Part shown: piece by piece, positions 1-6,978 of the stretch
Numbering within the stretch: position 1 is the stretch's first letter
How the letters are laid out: each line of letters starts with the position of its first letter
Assembly: GCA_964390805.1 (NCBI GenBank)
Contig: CAYMKL010000107.1
Span: forward strand, 1-23,523
Direction: 5' to 3'
Length of the DNA: 23,523 nt
Origin: CAYMKL01 sp964390805
GTDB taxonomy: Bacteria; Chloroflexota; Anaerolineae; VGOG01
Notes under the pieces: generated by a model
Database searches by the model: none
What the model was told of the DNA's origin: nothing
The model's input: the letters and a program-made list of their open reading frames with translations, nothing else
Made by a program: the position numbers and the translations under genes

Positions 1-137
1 ATGTCATCAGATGGCAAATCTGAAACCGCTCTGTGGAATTAAGCATAATCGGTAATACGTCTATGTCTTGTAGGATCCTCCTTCCTGGCTCACGCCACTA
101 CTCGCTTCGCAAGGATGGGACTGCATTGATACTGGCC
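1..137. other. left-edge intergenic stretch, no gene seen
   Basis: On the plus strand a reading frame starting at base 1 runs only 13 codons to a TAA at 40-42. It could be the tail of a gene entering from the left, but it is too short to identify. The remaining bases up to the MFS stop codon hold no recognisable gene, hairpin or promoter on either strand. Transcripts of the minus-strand MFS gene would run into this stretch; no U-tract terminator is visible in it. Confidence 0.4.
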
Positions 138-1349
138 TCATCCCGCTGCTAACGGCTCAGGGCATTCCAGGTCCGGCACGAAAAGCACCCGCTGCCACAC
201 GAAGGGAATCAGCAAACCCATGAGCAAGGCACCTACAATGCCTGGGGCCGCCGTGCCCAGATTGCCGAGCAGGAACCCACCCACGATGGGCGCCACGATC
301 CGCGTCAGACTCTCCAGCGAAGCGGACATGCCCAATGTCCCCCCTGCCTCCTCTGGATAGACCGATTTGGTGAGCGCGCTGTTGATGGAAACCCTGAGCA
401 CGCCACTGGCCAAGGCCAGCGGGGCCAGCACCACCAACAGCAGCCACAGCGTCGGAGTCAGCGCCCACGCTAACAGCGTGAAAGTCAGCAGGACGGTCCC
501 ACCAAAGATGAGCTGCTTTTCGCTGAAGCGCTTGGTCAAGAGGCCCATCCCACCGCCCTGGATGGCTACGATCAGCAAACCTACATACGTGAACACGTAT
601 CCCACGGCTCGCGAGTCCAGGTTCAGACGTCTCTCGGCAAAGAGGGTGAAGATGGTCTGAAAGACGGTGAAAGCCAGGCCGTAGAAGAAAGTCACCTGCA
701 ACAGCGGACCAACGCAGGGGCGGTTCAACGCTTCCCGCAGCGCGCGGGCAGTGAACGCAGTACGCGAGTGACTGGCCATTACGGCGCGCCTTTCCGGGGG
801 CAGGGACTCCGGCAGCCAGATCAGCACTCCCAGCAGGTTGAGGGCCGACAAGACCGCCGCCACGAAAGCGGGCAGGCTGTAGTTTCCTCCTGCACTGAGC
901 GCACCACCCAACGCCGGGCCGAAGATGAAGCCCAAACCGAAGGCGGCTCCGATGAGACCCAGTCCCCTGGCCCGATTCTTTTCGTCGGTGATATCGGTGA
1001 TGTAGGCCTGGGCCAGCGAGATGTTGCCCCCTAGAAGCCCGTCCAGGATGCGGCTGGCGAACAGCATGGCCAGCGAGTTCGCCAAGCCAAGCATCACGAA
1101 GCTGACCGCCGTGCCGGCGATGCTGAGGATCAACAGCGGCCGGCGTCCGTAGCGGTCGGAGAGTCGCCCGATGATCGGCGCTCCGATGAATTGGGCCGCC
1201 GCGTTGGCGCCGAGCAACAGCCCAACGATGGTAGGCGTGGCGGCAAAGGTCTCGGCGTAGTAGGGCAGCAGCGGTAGGATCAGGCTGAAGCCCAGCACGT
1301 CAACAAAAACAAAAGCAAAGAGCAAAGCAAGACGTCTTCTTACATCCAT
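138..1349 (-). CDS. MFS transporter, TetA-like drug/H+ antiporter family (DHA1)
   Basis: This is an inner-membrane proton-coupled exporter of the major facilitator superfamily, about 403 residues with roughly twelve hydrophobic segments. The N-terminus carries the FVDVLGF...LPLLPYY segment typical of TetA-like transporters. The loop between helices 2 and 3 has motif A, GRLSDRYGRR (about 61-70). The first possible start is a GTG at 1367 with no ribosome site. I prefer the ATG at 1349, six codons in, because AGGTGG lies just before it, although the spacing is short. The gene starts within 30 bases of the upstream Rieske oxygenase stop, so the two are probably co-transcribed; the exporter could remove a product or toxic intermediate of that pathway. 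The substrate cannot be read from sequence; tetracycline resistance should not be assumed. Confidence 0.9.
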   Translation of the reverse strand: MDVRRRLALLFAFVFVDVLGFSLILPLLPYYAETFAATPTIVGLLLGANAAAQFIGAPIIGRLSDRYGRRPLLILSIAGTAVSFVMLGLANSLAMLFASRILDGLLGGNISLAQAYITDITDEKNRARGLGLIGAAFGLGFIFGPALGGALSAGGNYSLPAFVAAVLSALNLLGVLIWLPESLPPERRAVMASHSRTAFTARALREALNRPCVGPLLQVTFFYGLAFTVFQTIFTLFAERRLNLDSRAVGYVFTYVGLLIVAIQGGGMGLLTKRFSEKQLIFGGTVLLTFTLLAWALTPTLWLLLVVLAPLALASGVLRVSINSALTKSVYPEEAGGTLGMSASLESLTRIVAPIVGGFLLGNLGTAAPGIVGALLMGLLIPFVWQRVLFVPDLECPEPLAAG

Positions 1350-1376
1350 TTTCCACCTATTCTCCACAAGATGTGC

Positions 1377-2369
1377 TTAATCCGGCGTGGATAGCCGGGT
1401 TACTTCATCCAGCAGTTCTTGCCGTCGCCGGCGGTACTCCACGATGGGCCGGTCGCCCTGAATCAGCTTCTCGCCGATCTTAAACCCGGAGGGCTTGGGT
1501 TGTTGCGTGACCACCACGCGCCGGTCCTGGTGAGCGATCAGCAGGTTGAACGGCATGGATAACCAGTTGAACAGTCCGCGCAGCAGTGGTGCACGCACGA
1601 AGTTCTGGTAAAAGCGCAGATAGAGGACGGTGTGCGCCTCATCCACCGGCACGAAGGCGGCCACCACGCGCGTCTGTTCTGAGATGTGGTTCTGCCACAG
1701 GTTGGGGAAGATGAACTCCAAACGAAAGCCATTCACTGGCTTAGAGAGCTCCTCGGGCCTGCGCGGGGGCGTGCCATCATCCCGCCGGTTGAAGACGTAG
1801 ACGTAAAACGCGTCATCAGCCACCCACGCCACCAGCGGGCCATCCACCAGCGTGCGCCCGCCGCGCCCGATGGTGTTGTGGTGCACGAAGGGTAGATGCA
1901 CCACGTCGAGTTGGTTCTCGATGACGCGAGAGTAGTGGGCATCCCAGGGATCATAGGCCCTGCCGTAGGAAAAGCTATCGTCCAGGTCATCGAAGAAACG
2001 TGGCGGCTTGAGGTCCGCCGCCGGCTCCTCGCCCCACCAGATCCAGATGAAGCCGTGATCCTCGTAGGTAGGGTAGCTGTGGACTTGGAAGCGTTCGGGG
2101 ACGGGCGTGTTCTTGCCGTTGGCTGGGATTCGCTTGACGCGACCAGAGGTGTCGTACTCAAAGCCATGAAACGGACACTGGAGATGCCCGTTGATCACCT
2201 TGCCCTTGCTGAGCTGAACGCCCCGGTGAACGCATTTGTCGCGCAGGCAACTCACCTCGCCCGTGTCATCCCGCCAGAAGACCAGCTTCTCGCCCATGCG
2301 CGTCACGCCCACAGGCTGGTCTTTGACTTGCTCAGAATCCATCACGACGTACCATTGGTTGGGAATCAT
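1377..2369 (-). CDS. Rieske non-heme iron oxygenase, alpha-type subunit
   Basis: A 330-residue aromatic-ring-hydroxylating-type oxygenase. The N-terminal Rieske domain has its [2Fe-2S] ligands as C46-x-H48 (KCVHRG) and C65-x2-H68 (CPFHG). The C-terminal catalytic domain has the mononuclear iron motif N152-x2-D155-x2-H158-x4-H163 (ENQLDVVHLPFVH) and a likely third ligand D282 in HQDRRVVVTQQ. Bridging and iron-binding positions are therefore complete, so the enzyme should be active. The family hydroxylates, demethylates or desaturates aromatic and polycyclic substrates (VanA, PaO and cholesterol 7-desaturase are relatives) and needs an external reductase; none is encoded nearby. AGGAG lies before the ATG. 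It follows the methyltransferase by about 40 bases and precedes the MFS exporter. The substrate is unknown. Confidence 0.92.
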   Translation of the reverse strand: MIPNQWYVVMDSEQVKDQPVGVTRMGEKLVFWRDDTGEVSCLRDKCVHRGVQLSKGKVINGHLQCPFHGFEYDTSGRVKRIPANGKNTPVPERFQVHSYPTYEDHGFIWIWWGEEPAADLKPPRFFDDLDDSFSYGRAYDPWDAHYSRVIENQLDVVHLPFVHHNTIGRGGRTLVDGPLVAWVADDAFYVYVFNRRDDGTPPRRPEELSKPVNGFRLEFIFPNLWQNHISEQTRVVAAFVPVDEAHTVLYLRFYQNFVRAPLLRGLFNWLSMPFNLLIAHQDRRVVVTQQPKPSGFKIGEKLIQGDRPIVEYRRRRQELLDEVTRLSTPD

Positions 2370-2409
2370 AACATTCTCCTACATAGAGGCTCCAGGCCAA
2401 CCGATACTT

Positions 2410-3438
2410 TCACTGCTTACCAAACAGATAGTGAGAGACCAGGTATTCACGCCCACGGTCGAGCCCCCAGGTCTCTTCACAGGCCAAGAAGAACAGACGC
2501 CAGTTGACCAGCCAGCGGGTTTCGTTGTCAGCGCCATACACGTCTGCCAGTATGCTGCGAACCTCGACTTCGTGGCGGTCAAGATTCGCCAGCCACGCCC
2601 GGAGCGTCCTCTCATAGTGGGTGCCATCCATGCACCAATGATCCAGGAGTCGCAGATCGCGCTGGAAGTACAGCAGCAGGTCATCGGACGGCATGGTGCC
2701 TCCGGTGAAGAAGGTCCGCGCCATCCAGTTGCCTGGGTCGCTGGCATCGAATTCGTACGCAAACTCGCGGTTGCTGAAGATGTGCACAAACAGCAACCCA
2801 GCCGGCTTGAGGAAGGACGCGATCTTGGCCATCAGCAACTCGTAGTTCTTCATGTGCTCGAACATCTCAATCGCCATGACGCGGTCGAACTGGCAACCAA
2901 TCTGGAAGTCGCTCACGTCAGCCTGAATCGCTTCGACATTGCGCAATCCACACTCAAGACATTGGCTTTCAATGTACGCCTTCTGAGTGCGTGAGTTGGA
3001 GACGGCCACCACGCGGCTGTTTGGGTAGTGCTCCGCCATCCAAAAGCTGAGTGAGCCCCAGCCGCAACCCAGATCCAGGATGTCCATGCCATCTTCAAGC
3101 CCGGCCCGCTCGCACGTTAGGAGCAACATCGCCTCTTCGGCCTCGTCCAACGTTGTGACGCCTTCGGGCCAGTAGCAACAGCTATACTTCAGCCGCTTCC
3201 CCAGTACAAGCTGAAAGAACTCGGTGGGCACCTCGTAGTGCTGCCGGTTTGGATCGTCGGTATGGATGGCGATGGGACTCTGCCTCAGCTTCTCGATAAA
3301 CGCCCGCCGCGCAGCAGTCCGCTTCTCTAGCCCCATTCGGTGACGCCGCTTCCGTCCCAATTCCAGGCCAATTCGGAGAGCCAGGCGGATCACCCAGTCC
3401 GGCACCCGGCCGGTTTCAACCAGGCGCATGGTCCACAT
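2410..3438 (-). CDS. SAM-dependent methyltransferase, CFA-synthase superfamily, coclaurine N-methyltransferase-like
   Basis: About 342 residues. It has HYEVPTEFF (about 67-75), the SAM-binding loop LDLGCGWGS (about 121-129) and the active-site segment IEMFEHMKNY with E191, E194 and H195. It then has FFTGGTMPS and ends in YLFGK. True cyclopropane synthases have a GMFEH-type segment here; the E-x-x-E-H arrangement matches plant coclaurine N-methyltransferases, where these residues act in amine N-methylation (recalled family knowledge). The product could therefore be an N-methylated amine or a methylated lipid; I cannot decide. Starts at GTG 3462, ATG 3438 or ATG 3429 are possible and none has a convincing ribosome site. 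A 7-bp hairpin lies just upstream at 3465-3483. Neighbours are DUF1801 upstream and the Rieske oxygenase downstream. Confidence 0.88.
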   Translation of the reverse strand: MWTMRLVETGRVPDWVIRLALRIGLELGRKRRHRMGLEKRTAARRAFIEKLRQSPIAIHTDDPNRQHYEVPTEFFQLVLGKRLKYSCCYWPEGVTTLDEAEEAMLLLTCERAGLEDGMDILDLGCGWGSLSFWMAEHYPNSRVVAVSNSRTQKAYIESQCLECGLRNVEAIQADVSDFQIGCQFDRVMAIEMFEHMKNYELLMAKIASFLKPAGLLFVHIFSNREFAYEFDASDPGNWMARTFFTGGTMPSDDLLLYFQRDLRLLDHWCMDGTHYERTLRAWLANLDRHEVEVRSILADVYGADNETRWLVNWRLFFLACEETWGLDRGREYLVSHYLFGKQ

Positions 3439-3464
3439 AGAAGATCTCGGTTTACTGCTCACCA

Positions 3465-3483
3465 GGAAGAGCCGCCCTCTTCC
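3465..3483. repeat. short perfect hairpin before the methyltransferase gene
   Basis: GGAAGAG at 3465-3471 pairs perfectly with CTCTTCC at 3477-3483 around a 5-base loop. It sits between the DUF1801 stop (3490) and the possible methyltransferase starts. There is no U-tract, so it is not a normal intrinsic terminator. It could slow read-through or influence initiation at the GTG at 3462. Confidence 0.35.
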
Positions 3484-3489
3484 GCTAGC

Positions 3490-3867
3490 CTACGCTCGGC
3501 TGCCCTTCGTCGGATCGGCCTTCGCCAGGTTCAACTGCACCGCCTGACGGACGAAGTCCGCCAGAGCCACTGCATCCATATCGTCAACGCTTTTGAGTGG
3601 AACGTGGCGCATCTTCTCTCCGGAACCTCGCAGCAGCCCCTCAGGGTCCTCAATGTCCACTCCCCGCCAGAAGCCGAAGTTCACTGACTTCTTGAAAGCC
3701 TTGATGTAACAGAAGGGCCCATTCAACTCATAGACGGGCTGAGCCCATTTGATAGATTCCTTTGCCTCAGGAGCTGTCTGCAGCACGATGCGGCGAACCG
3801 TCGAGACGACCTCGGCTTTCCATCCCTCAAGCTGTGCAATGTAACCATCAACCGTCTTCTCGGCCAT
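3490..3867 (-). CDS. DUF1801 family protein
   Basis: A small soluble protein of about 125 residues. The segment IKWAQPVYELNGPFCYIKAF followed by VNFGFWRG is the DUF1801 (YdhG-like) signature. An upstream in-frame codon would give a start at 3894, but AGGAGG at 3875-3880 is correctly spaced for the ATG at 3867, so that start is chosen. With this start the gene begins 17 bases after the stop of the preceding DUF1801 gene instead of overlapping it. The biochemical role of the family is not established. Members are often found beside YdeI/OmdA-type proteins, and a YdeI remnant is present two genes upstream. The two DUF1801 proteins here are clearly different in sequence, so this is not a recent duplication. 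Confidence 0.85.
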   Translation of the reverse strand: MAEKTVDGYIAQLEGWKAEVVSTVRRIVLQTAPEAKESIKWAQPVYELNGPFCYIKAFKKSVNFGFWRGVDIEDPEGLLRGSGEKMRHVPLKSVDDMDAVALADFVRQAVQLNLAKADPTKGSRA

Positions 3868-3883
3868 CGCAATACCTCCTCTG

Positions 3884-4300
3884 CTACCTGCCACTTTCCG
3901 CGAGGTGAGTCACGGACTGCCTGATCAGTTCACGCAAGGTTGGGATGTCAACGTCCTCCAACTTGTTGATGTAGAGGCACGATTTTCCTGTCCTGTACTT
4001 GCCAAGGTCCGCAAGCAAGGAGTCGTAGCTCTCAAACCCTGCCATGATATAGAGCGTCAGGTTCCGCTTTCGGGGAGCGAAGCCGGTCAGAAACCATTCG
4101 CCTTCGCGCCCAGACGCGTATTTGTAGCGATAGCTGCCAAAGCCGACGATGCTGGTCCCCCACATCGCTGGCTCCTCTCCAGTGACCTCTCGCATGAGCT
4201 CCAACATGGCGAAGCTATCTTCGCGCCTCTTTTCGTGAGACACGCTATTGAGGAAGTCTTCCACGCTTGCATCAGTCTTCTGAGTTTTCAACTGTGCCAT
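3884..4300 (-). CDS. DUF1801 family protein, second member
   Basis: 138 residues. EEPAMWGTSIVGFGSYRYKY followed by a segment with PRKRNLTLYIM is the DUF1801 core, in a version distinct from the neighbouring paralogue. The C-terminal stretch contains KLEDVDIPTLRELI, a common ending in this family. AAGGAG lies upstream of the ATG. Those ribosome-site bases are also read as the last codons of the truncated YdeI frame (4288-4392), which indicates that a deletion brought the YdeI start up against this leader. The function is unknown. It is probably translated together with the following DUF1801 gene, whose start lies 17 bases downstream. Confidence 0.85.
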   Translation of the reverse strand: MAQLKTQKTDASVEDFLNSVSHEKRREDSFAMLELMREVTGEEPAMWGTSIVGFGSYRYKYASGREGEWFLTGFAPRKRNLTLYIMAGFESYDSLLADLGKYRTGKSCLYINKLEDVDIPTLRELIRQSVTHLAESGR

Positions 4301-4392
4301 TTGAAAATCATCTCCTTGCGAGTGTGATTGGCCTGCAGCCAGGCGCGCAACTCGGCGCGGCTTTCGACTTGAACGGGTTCGAATTCTTTCAC
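4288..4392 (-). pseudogene. truncated 5' end of a YdeI/OmdA-type gene
   Basis: A GTG at 4392, overlapping the SDR stop codon as GTGA, opens a 34-codon frame. It begins VKEFEPVQVESRAELRAWLQ and continues ANHTRKE. This matches the N-terminus of YdeI/OmpD-associated proteins, in which a residue pattern like SRAELRAWL...NH precedes a long domain; intact members are near 190 residues. Here the frame changes into MIFKWHS, which is only the leader of the next gene, and stops inside that gene at 4288. I read it as a remnant left by a deletion that removed most of the gene but kept its coupling to the SDR. The family match is from memory and covers fewer than 30 residues. Confidence 0.55.
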
Positions 4393-5372
4393 TGTAGCTG
4401 CTCCGTCGAAGGCTGTTTTACCAAGGGGGATTCGTGCGGTTGAAGACGGCACAGTTCGATGCTGGCCTGCCACAGGTCAGCCGCTTTGCTCAGGTCCTGG
4501 GATTCGGCCGAACTCGCCACCATCTGCCGCCCGCTAAAGTACTTACCCGTTACCCCAGCTAACGCCGGATCGGTTGCCAGATACGCCAAATCGGCGCCTG
4601 ACTGCGAAGTGGTGCGTCCAAGCGGCGTGAGGCGGCTCACGAACGGCATCACGCTGTACCACATCCAGCGCGTGAAACCTTTCACGTCACGCGCGAGTTC
4701 GGTGCCCGGCATGAAACCTGGATCGAAGGCGTTAACCGTGATGGGGTTCTCCGGCGTGCTGAGGCCACCCGCCTCCAATCGCCTTGCCAGTTCATACGCG
4801 CTCAGCACGTTGCACAGCTTGGAGGAGGCATACGCTTGACCACCAGCGACGCTGTTATTGACGGGCAAAGCGGGGTCCCGCTCCGGATAGGCCAGCCACT
4901 CCGCCTTGACGTAGCGCGGCGGCGCCATCGGCCCTCTGGCTTGAGCCAGGTCGTGGGCGCCGCTGCTGACGAACAGAATGCGCGCCGGCGGTTGCAAGCG
5001 GTCGAGCAGGAGTTGAACCAGCAGAAAGTGGCCGAGATGATTGACGGCGAAGGTCAGTTCGTAGCCATCGGCCGAACGCTCTCGTACGGTCGGTTTGGAA
5101 ATGCCTGCGTTGCAGATAATGGTTGTGAGCGGCGGCAGATGGCGGGCGCGGAATTCCGCCACGAACGCCCGCACTGAGGCCAGCGCAGCCAGATCAAGCT
5201 GCATGGGCACCAGATTGCCGTTGCCCGTGACGGATTGAATGCGCTGCTGGGCTGCCACCAGGCTCGTCATATCGCGACCGGCCAGCACGCTGGTGCGTGC
5301 TGTTTCGGCCGCCAGCGCCAACGCCGTCTCGTAGCCCAGGCCACGATTCGCCCCGGTAATGACCATCGTCAT
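4389..5372 (-). CDS. short-chain dehydrogenase/reductase (SDR)
   Basis: A 327-residue NAD(P)-dependent oxidoreductase. The Rossmann glycine motif TGANRGLG is at 6-13, NAG at 88-90, the structural Asn at N111, catalytic Ser at 136-137 (VSSGAH) and Y181-x3-K185 (YASSK). All catalytic residues are present. The long insert between the Ser and the Tyr, and the overall length, resemble retinol-dehydrogenase or protochlorophyllide-reductase-like SDRs rather than the 250-residue classical type. GGAGG lies nine bases before the ATG. The start codon overlaps the stop of a 55-codon ORF as ATGA, and the stop overlaps the YdeI remnant start, so it sits in a tightly coupled operon. The substrate is unknown; an alcohol/ketone on a lipid or isoprenoid would fit the neighbours. 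Confidence 0.9.
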   Translation of the reverse strand: MTMVITGANRGLGYETALALAAETARTSVLAGRDMTSLVAAQQRIQSVTGNGNLVPMQLDLAALASVRAFVAEFRARHLPPLTTIICNAGISKPTVRERSADGYELTFAVNHLGHFLLVQLLLDRLQPPARILFVSSGAHDLAQARGPMAPPRYVKAEWLAYPERDPALPVNNSVAGGQAYASSKLCNVLSAYELARRLEAGGLSTPENPITVNAFDPGFMPGTELARDVKGFTRWMWYSVMPFVSRLTPLGRTTSQSGADLAYLATDPALAGVTGKYFSGRQMVASSAESQDLSKAADLWQASIELCRLQPHESPLVKQPSTEQLQ

Positions 5373-5536
5373 AGGCGTGCTTCCTCCGGGTTCGCGAGCA
5401 CGATCAGCGTGTTCTCAAGAGAAGCCACTTTCTCAGTGGAGTATGCAGCCGTCGCATTGTGCTCGCCTTCCAGGTCGTGCGGCAACGCAAGCTGCCGCTT
5501 GTTCAAATCGCGTGTTGTGATTATCGGAAATCTCAT
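5369..5536 (-). CDS. 55-codon ORF resembling the N-terminus of a redoxin-like protein; possible remnant
   Basis: ATG at 5536 opens a 55-residue frame that ends in an ATGA overlap with the SDR. Its first 25 residues, including FPIITTRDLNKRQLALPHDL, look like the opening strand and loop of a thioredoxin-fold or redoxin-like protein, where a dLnGr...LPddleG pattern precedes the first core strand. The rest (ending LIVLANPEEARL) does not continue the fold and no CxxC is present. It could be a gene shortened by internal deletion, or simply a leader that couples translation to the SDR. The ribosome site is weak. No function can be assigned. Confidence 0.35.
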   Translation of the reverse strand: MRFPIITTRDLNKRQLALPHDLEGEHNATAAYSTEKVASLENTLIVLANPEEARL

Positions 5537-5602
5537 CTTGGTCCGCCCATAGCTTGCAAGACCTCTGTAGCAGCCTTGCCGTTCTCCTGGGTGAGGGCTC
5601 CA

Positions 5603-6487
5603 CTAGCCCCTCGGTGAAGACCGAGGCCAGGGGATCAGCACCGGAGTGCGTTCTTTATAGGCCTCATAGTCTTCCTGGCCGCCCCATTTTTCATCGGCGC
5701 GCTTCTCCAACATGGGTACCCCGCTGATACGAGTGAGCAGCAGGGCAACAAATACCGGGGAAATCAGGGTGACGAACTGCCAGCCCCGCAGGATGGGCCA
5801 AGCGATGATGGCCACGCCGACCCAGAGCACGATTTCACCAAGGTAGTTGGGGTGGCGCGACCAGGCCCACAGACCGCTATCAATGAATTTGCCCTTGTTC
5901 TTCGGATCTGTCCGGAAACGGCTCTTCTGGCTGTCGGCCGTAACTTCAATAGCAAACCCGAAAACCCAGACCAGGAAGCCAATCACGGCAACCAAGCCCA
6001 ATCCCTTCCGCGCGGTGGTCGTGATGGCCGCCAGCGCTGCAGCCAGCGTGAAGGTCACCCACAAGCCCTGTAAGGTCCAGGTGGTGAGGAAGCGGACGAA
6101 CGAGGGTTTGATATCATCAAAACGGGCATCCTTCCCTGCCTTGCGGATGCGGCGGAACAGAAAAGTGCCCAGCCGGGCTGCCCAGATGACCACTAGCGCC
6201 AAGAGCAGGATCGACCGGCCACCGGCCACCGGGCTGAGCAACACCGCTATCGCGGTGACAGAGATGTAGGTGATACTGCCGGTGAGGTCAAAGAACGACT
6301 CGTTCTGCAGCAAGTAAGCCGGGATGAAGGCCAACCACTGGATGGCAAAAGCCAGCCCAACCGACAAGGCAAAAATCGGTATGCCAGCGACCGAGGCTCC
6401 ACCCTGGCTGCCGGCCCAAGCAATGCCCAGGCCGATCAAGATGACAACGGGAAAGGCAATAAGTGTGTTACGATCTGTCTTTTTCAT
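5603..6487 (-). CDS. DUF1295 membrane protein, steroid 5-alpha-reductase-like fold
   Basis: A 294-residue polytopic membrane protein, about eight hydrophobic segments. The C-terminal half has the superfamily signature SGLWAWSRHPNYLGE (RHPNYLGE at 211-218), followed by SGVPMLEKRADEKW and the ending YKERTPVLIPW. ESFFDLTGSITY (63-74) is the counterpart of the N-terminal IVDIFWG motif. Related enzymes use NAD(P)H to reduce enone lipids or carry out methyl transfer on isoprenylated substrates; the exact reaction of DUF1295 proteins is not known. No strong ribosome site precedes the ATG. A frameshifted paralogue lies at 12183-12970, and this copy may cover its function. Gene neighbours (SDR, methyltransferase) suggest a lipid substrate. 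Confidence 0.88.
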   Translation of the reverse strand: MKKTDRNTLIAFPVVILIGLGIAWAGSQGGASVAGIPIFALSVGLAFAIQWLAFIPAYLLQNESFFDLTGSITYISVTAIAVLLSPVAGGRSILLLALVVIWAARLGTFLFRRIRKAGKDARFDDIKPSFVRFLTTWTLQGLWVTFTLAAALAAITTTARKGLGLVAVIGFLVWVFGFAIEVTADSQKSRFRTDPKNKGKFIDSGLWAWSRHPNYLGEIVLWVGVAIIAWPILRGWQFVTLISPVFVALLLTRISGVPMLEKRADEKWGGQEDYEAYKERTPVLIPWPRSSPRG

Positions 6488-6511
6488 GGCGTTCTGTTAT
6501 CAGCCCTTTCT

Positions 6512-6539
6512 ACCGACGTGGTTGTACCAAGAAGTCGGT
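6512..6539. repeat. inverted repeat between the YCII and DUF1295 genes
   Basis: ACCGAC (6512-6517) pairs with GTCGGT (6534-6539), and inside it TGGT (6519-6522) pairs with ACCA (6526-6529). The result is a stem with one internal loop and a 3-base apex. It lies just after the YCII stop and before the DUF1295 start on the minus strand. No U-tract follows, so it is at best a weak terminator or a regulatory hairpin in the DUF1295 leader. Confidence 0.35.
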
Positions 6540-6578
6540 CTTTCGTCAAGATAATGCAAAGGTTACTTCTTGATGGCT

Positions 6579-6869
6579 TTACATTGACATTGCTTCGTAT
6601 ACTCTTACGCTTGTGATCATTGGACAGTCTTTGGCGATTTTCTCTGCCTCATCAATGTTTTCTGCATTAATGATTGTGTAGCCGGTTATTGCCTGCGTAT
6701 CATGTGGCAATTCTTTGGTTCCGGTACGTGTGATTTCTCTTCCAGGTCCGAATGCGCTACCACTATCAACCATCTTGTCTCCTATTGATGCGAACCAATT
6801 GCCCCAGGCCTCCATTATTTCCGGGGTAGGTGTTTCATATCCGTAGTGTAACAATACAAATCTCTTCAT
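6579..6869 (-). CDS. YCII-related domain protein
   Basis: A 96-residue cytoplasmic protein of the YCII (DUF YciI-like) ferredoxin-fold family. MKRFVLLHYG at the start carries the conserved His on strand 1, and GYTIINAENIDEAEKIAKDC with the following SVRVYEAM strand complete the fold. The family includes a small hydrolase and domains attached to sigma factors or anti-sigma systems; no specific reaction can be assigned here. AAGGAG precedes the ATG. The gene stands out in base composition: 109 of 240 bases counted by hand in 6601-6840 are G or C, while its neighbours are visibly richer (41 of 60 at 7201-7260). It may be a more recent arrival. Spacers on both sides, about 90 and 110 bases, set it apart from the adjoining genes. 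Confidence 0.85.
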   Translation of the reverse strand: MKRFVLLHYGYETPTPEIMEAWGNWFASIGDKMVDSGSAFGPGREITRTGTKELPHDTQAITGYTIINAENIDEAEKIAKDCPMITSVRVYEAMSM

Positions 6870-6978
6870 TTTTTCTCCTTATTCTTGGTTTTCTGTCTGC
6901 CCAAATACTGAGCATGGTTTTCTAGGGTCTCCTATCCTGATTCGAAAGCCTCCTGATGCACAGCGACCTACCCCAAGT

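Noticed and set aside
138..1349. naming the MFS protein tetA or another resistance gene
   Set aside because: Only general DHA1 motifs are visible; no substrate-specific evidence exists.
2410..3438. naming the methyltransferase as a cyclopropane-fatty-acid synthase (cfa)
   Set aside because: The active-site segment is of the E-x-x-E-H N-methyltransferase type, so the specific lipid name is not supported.
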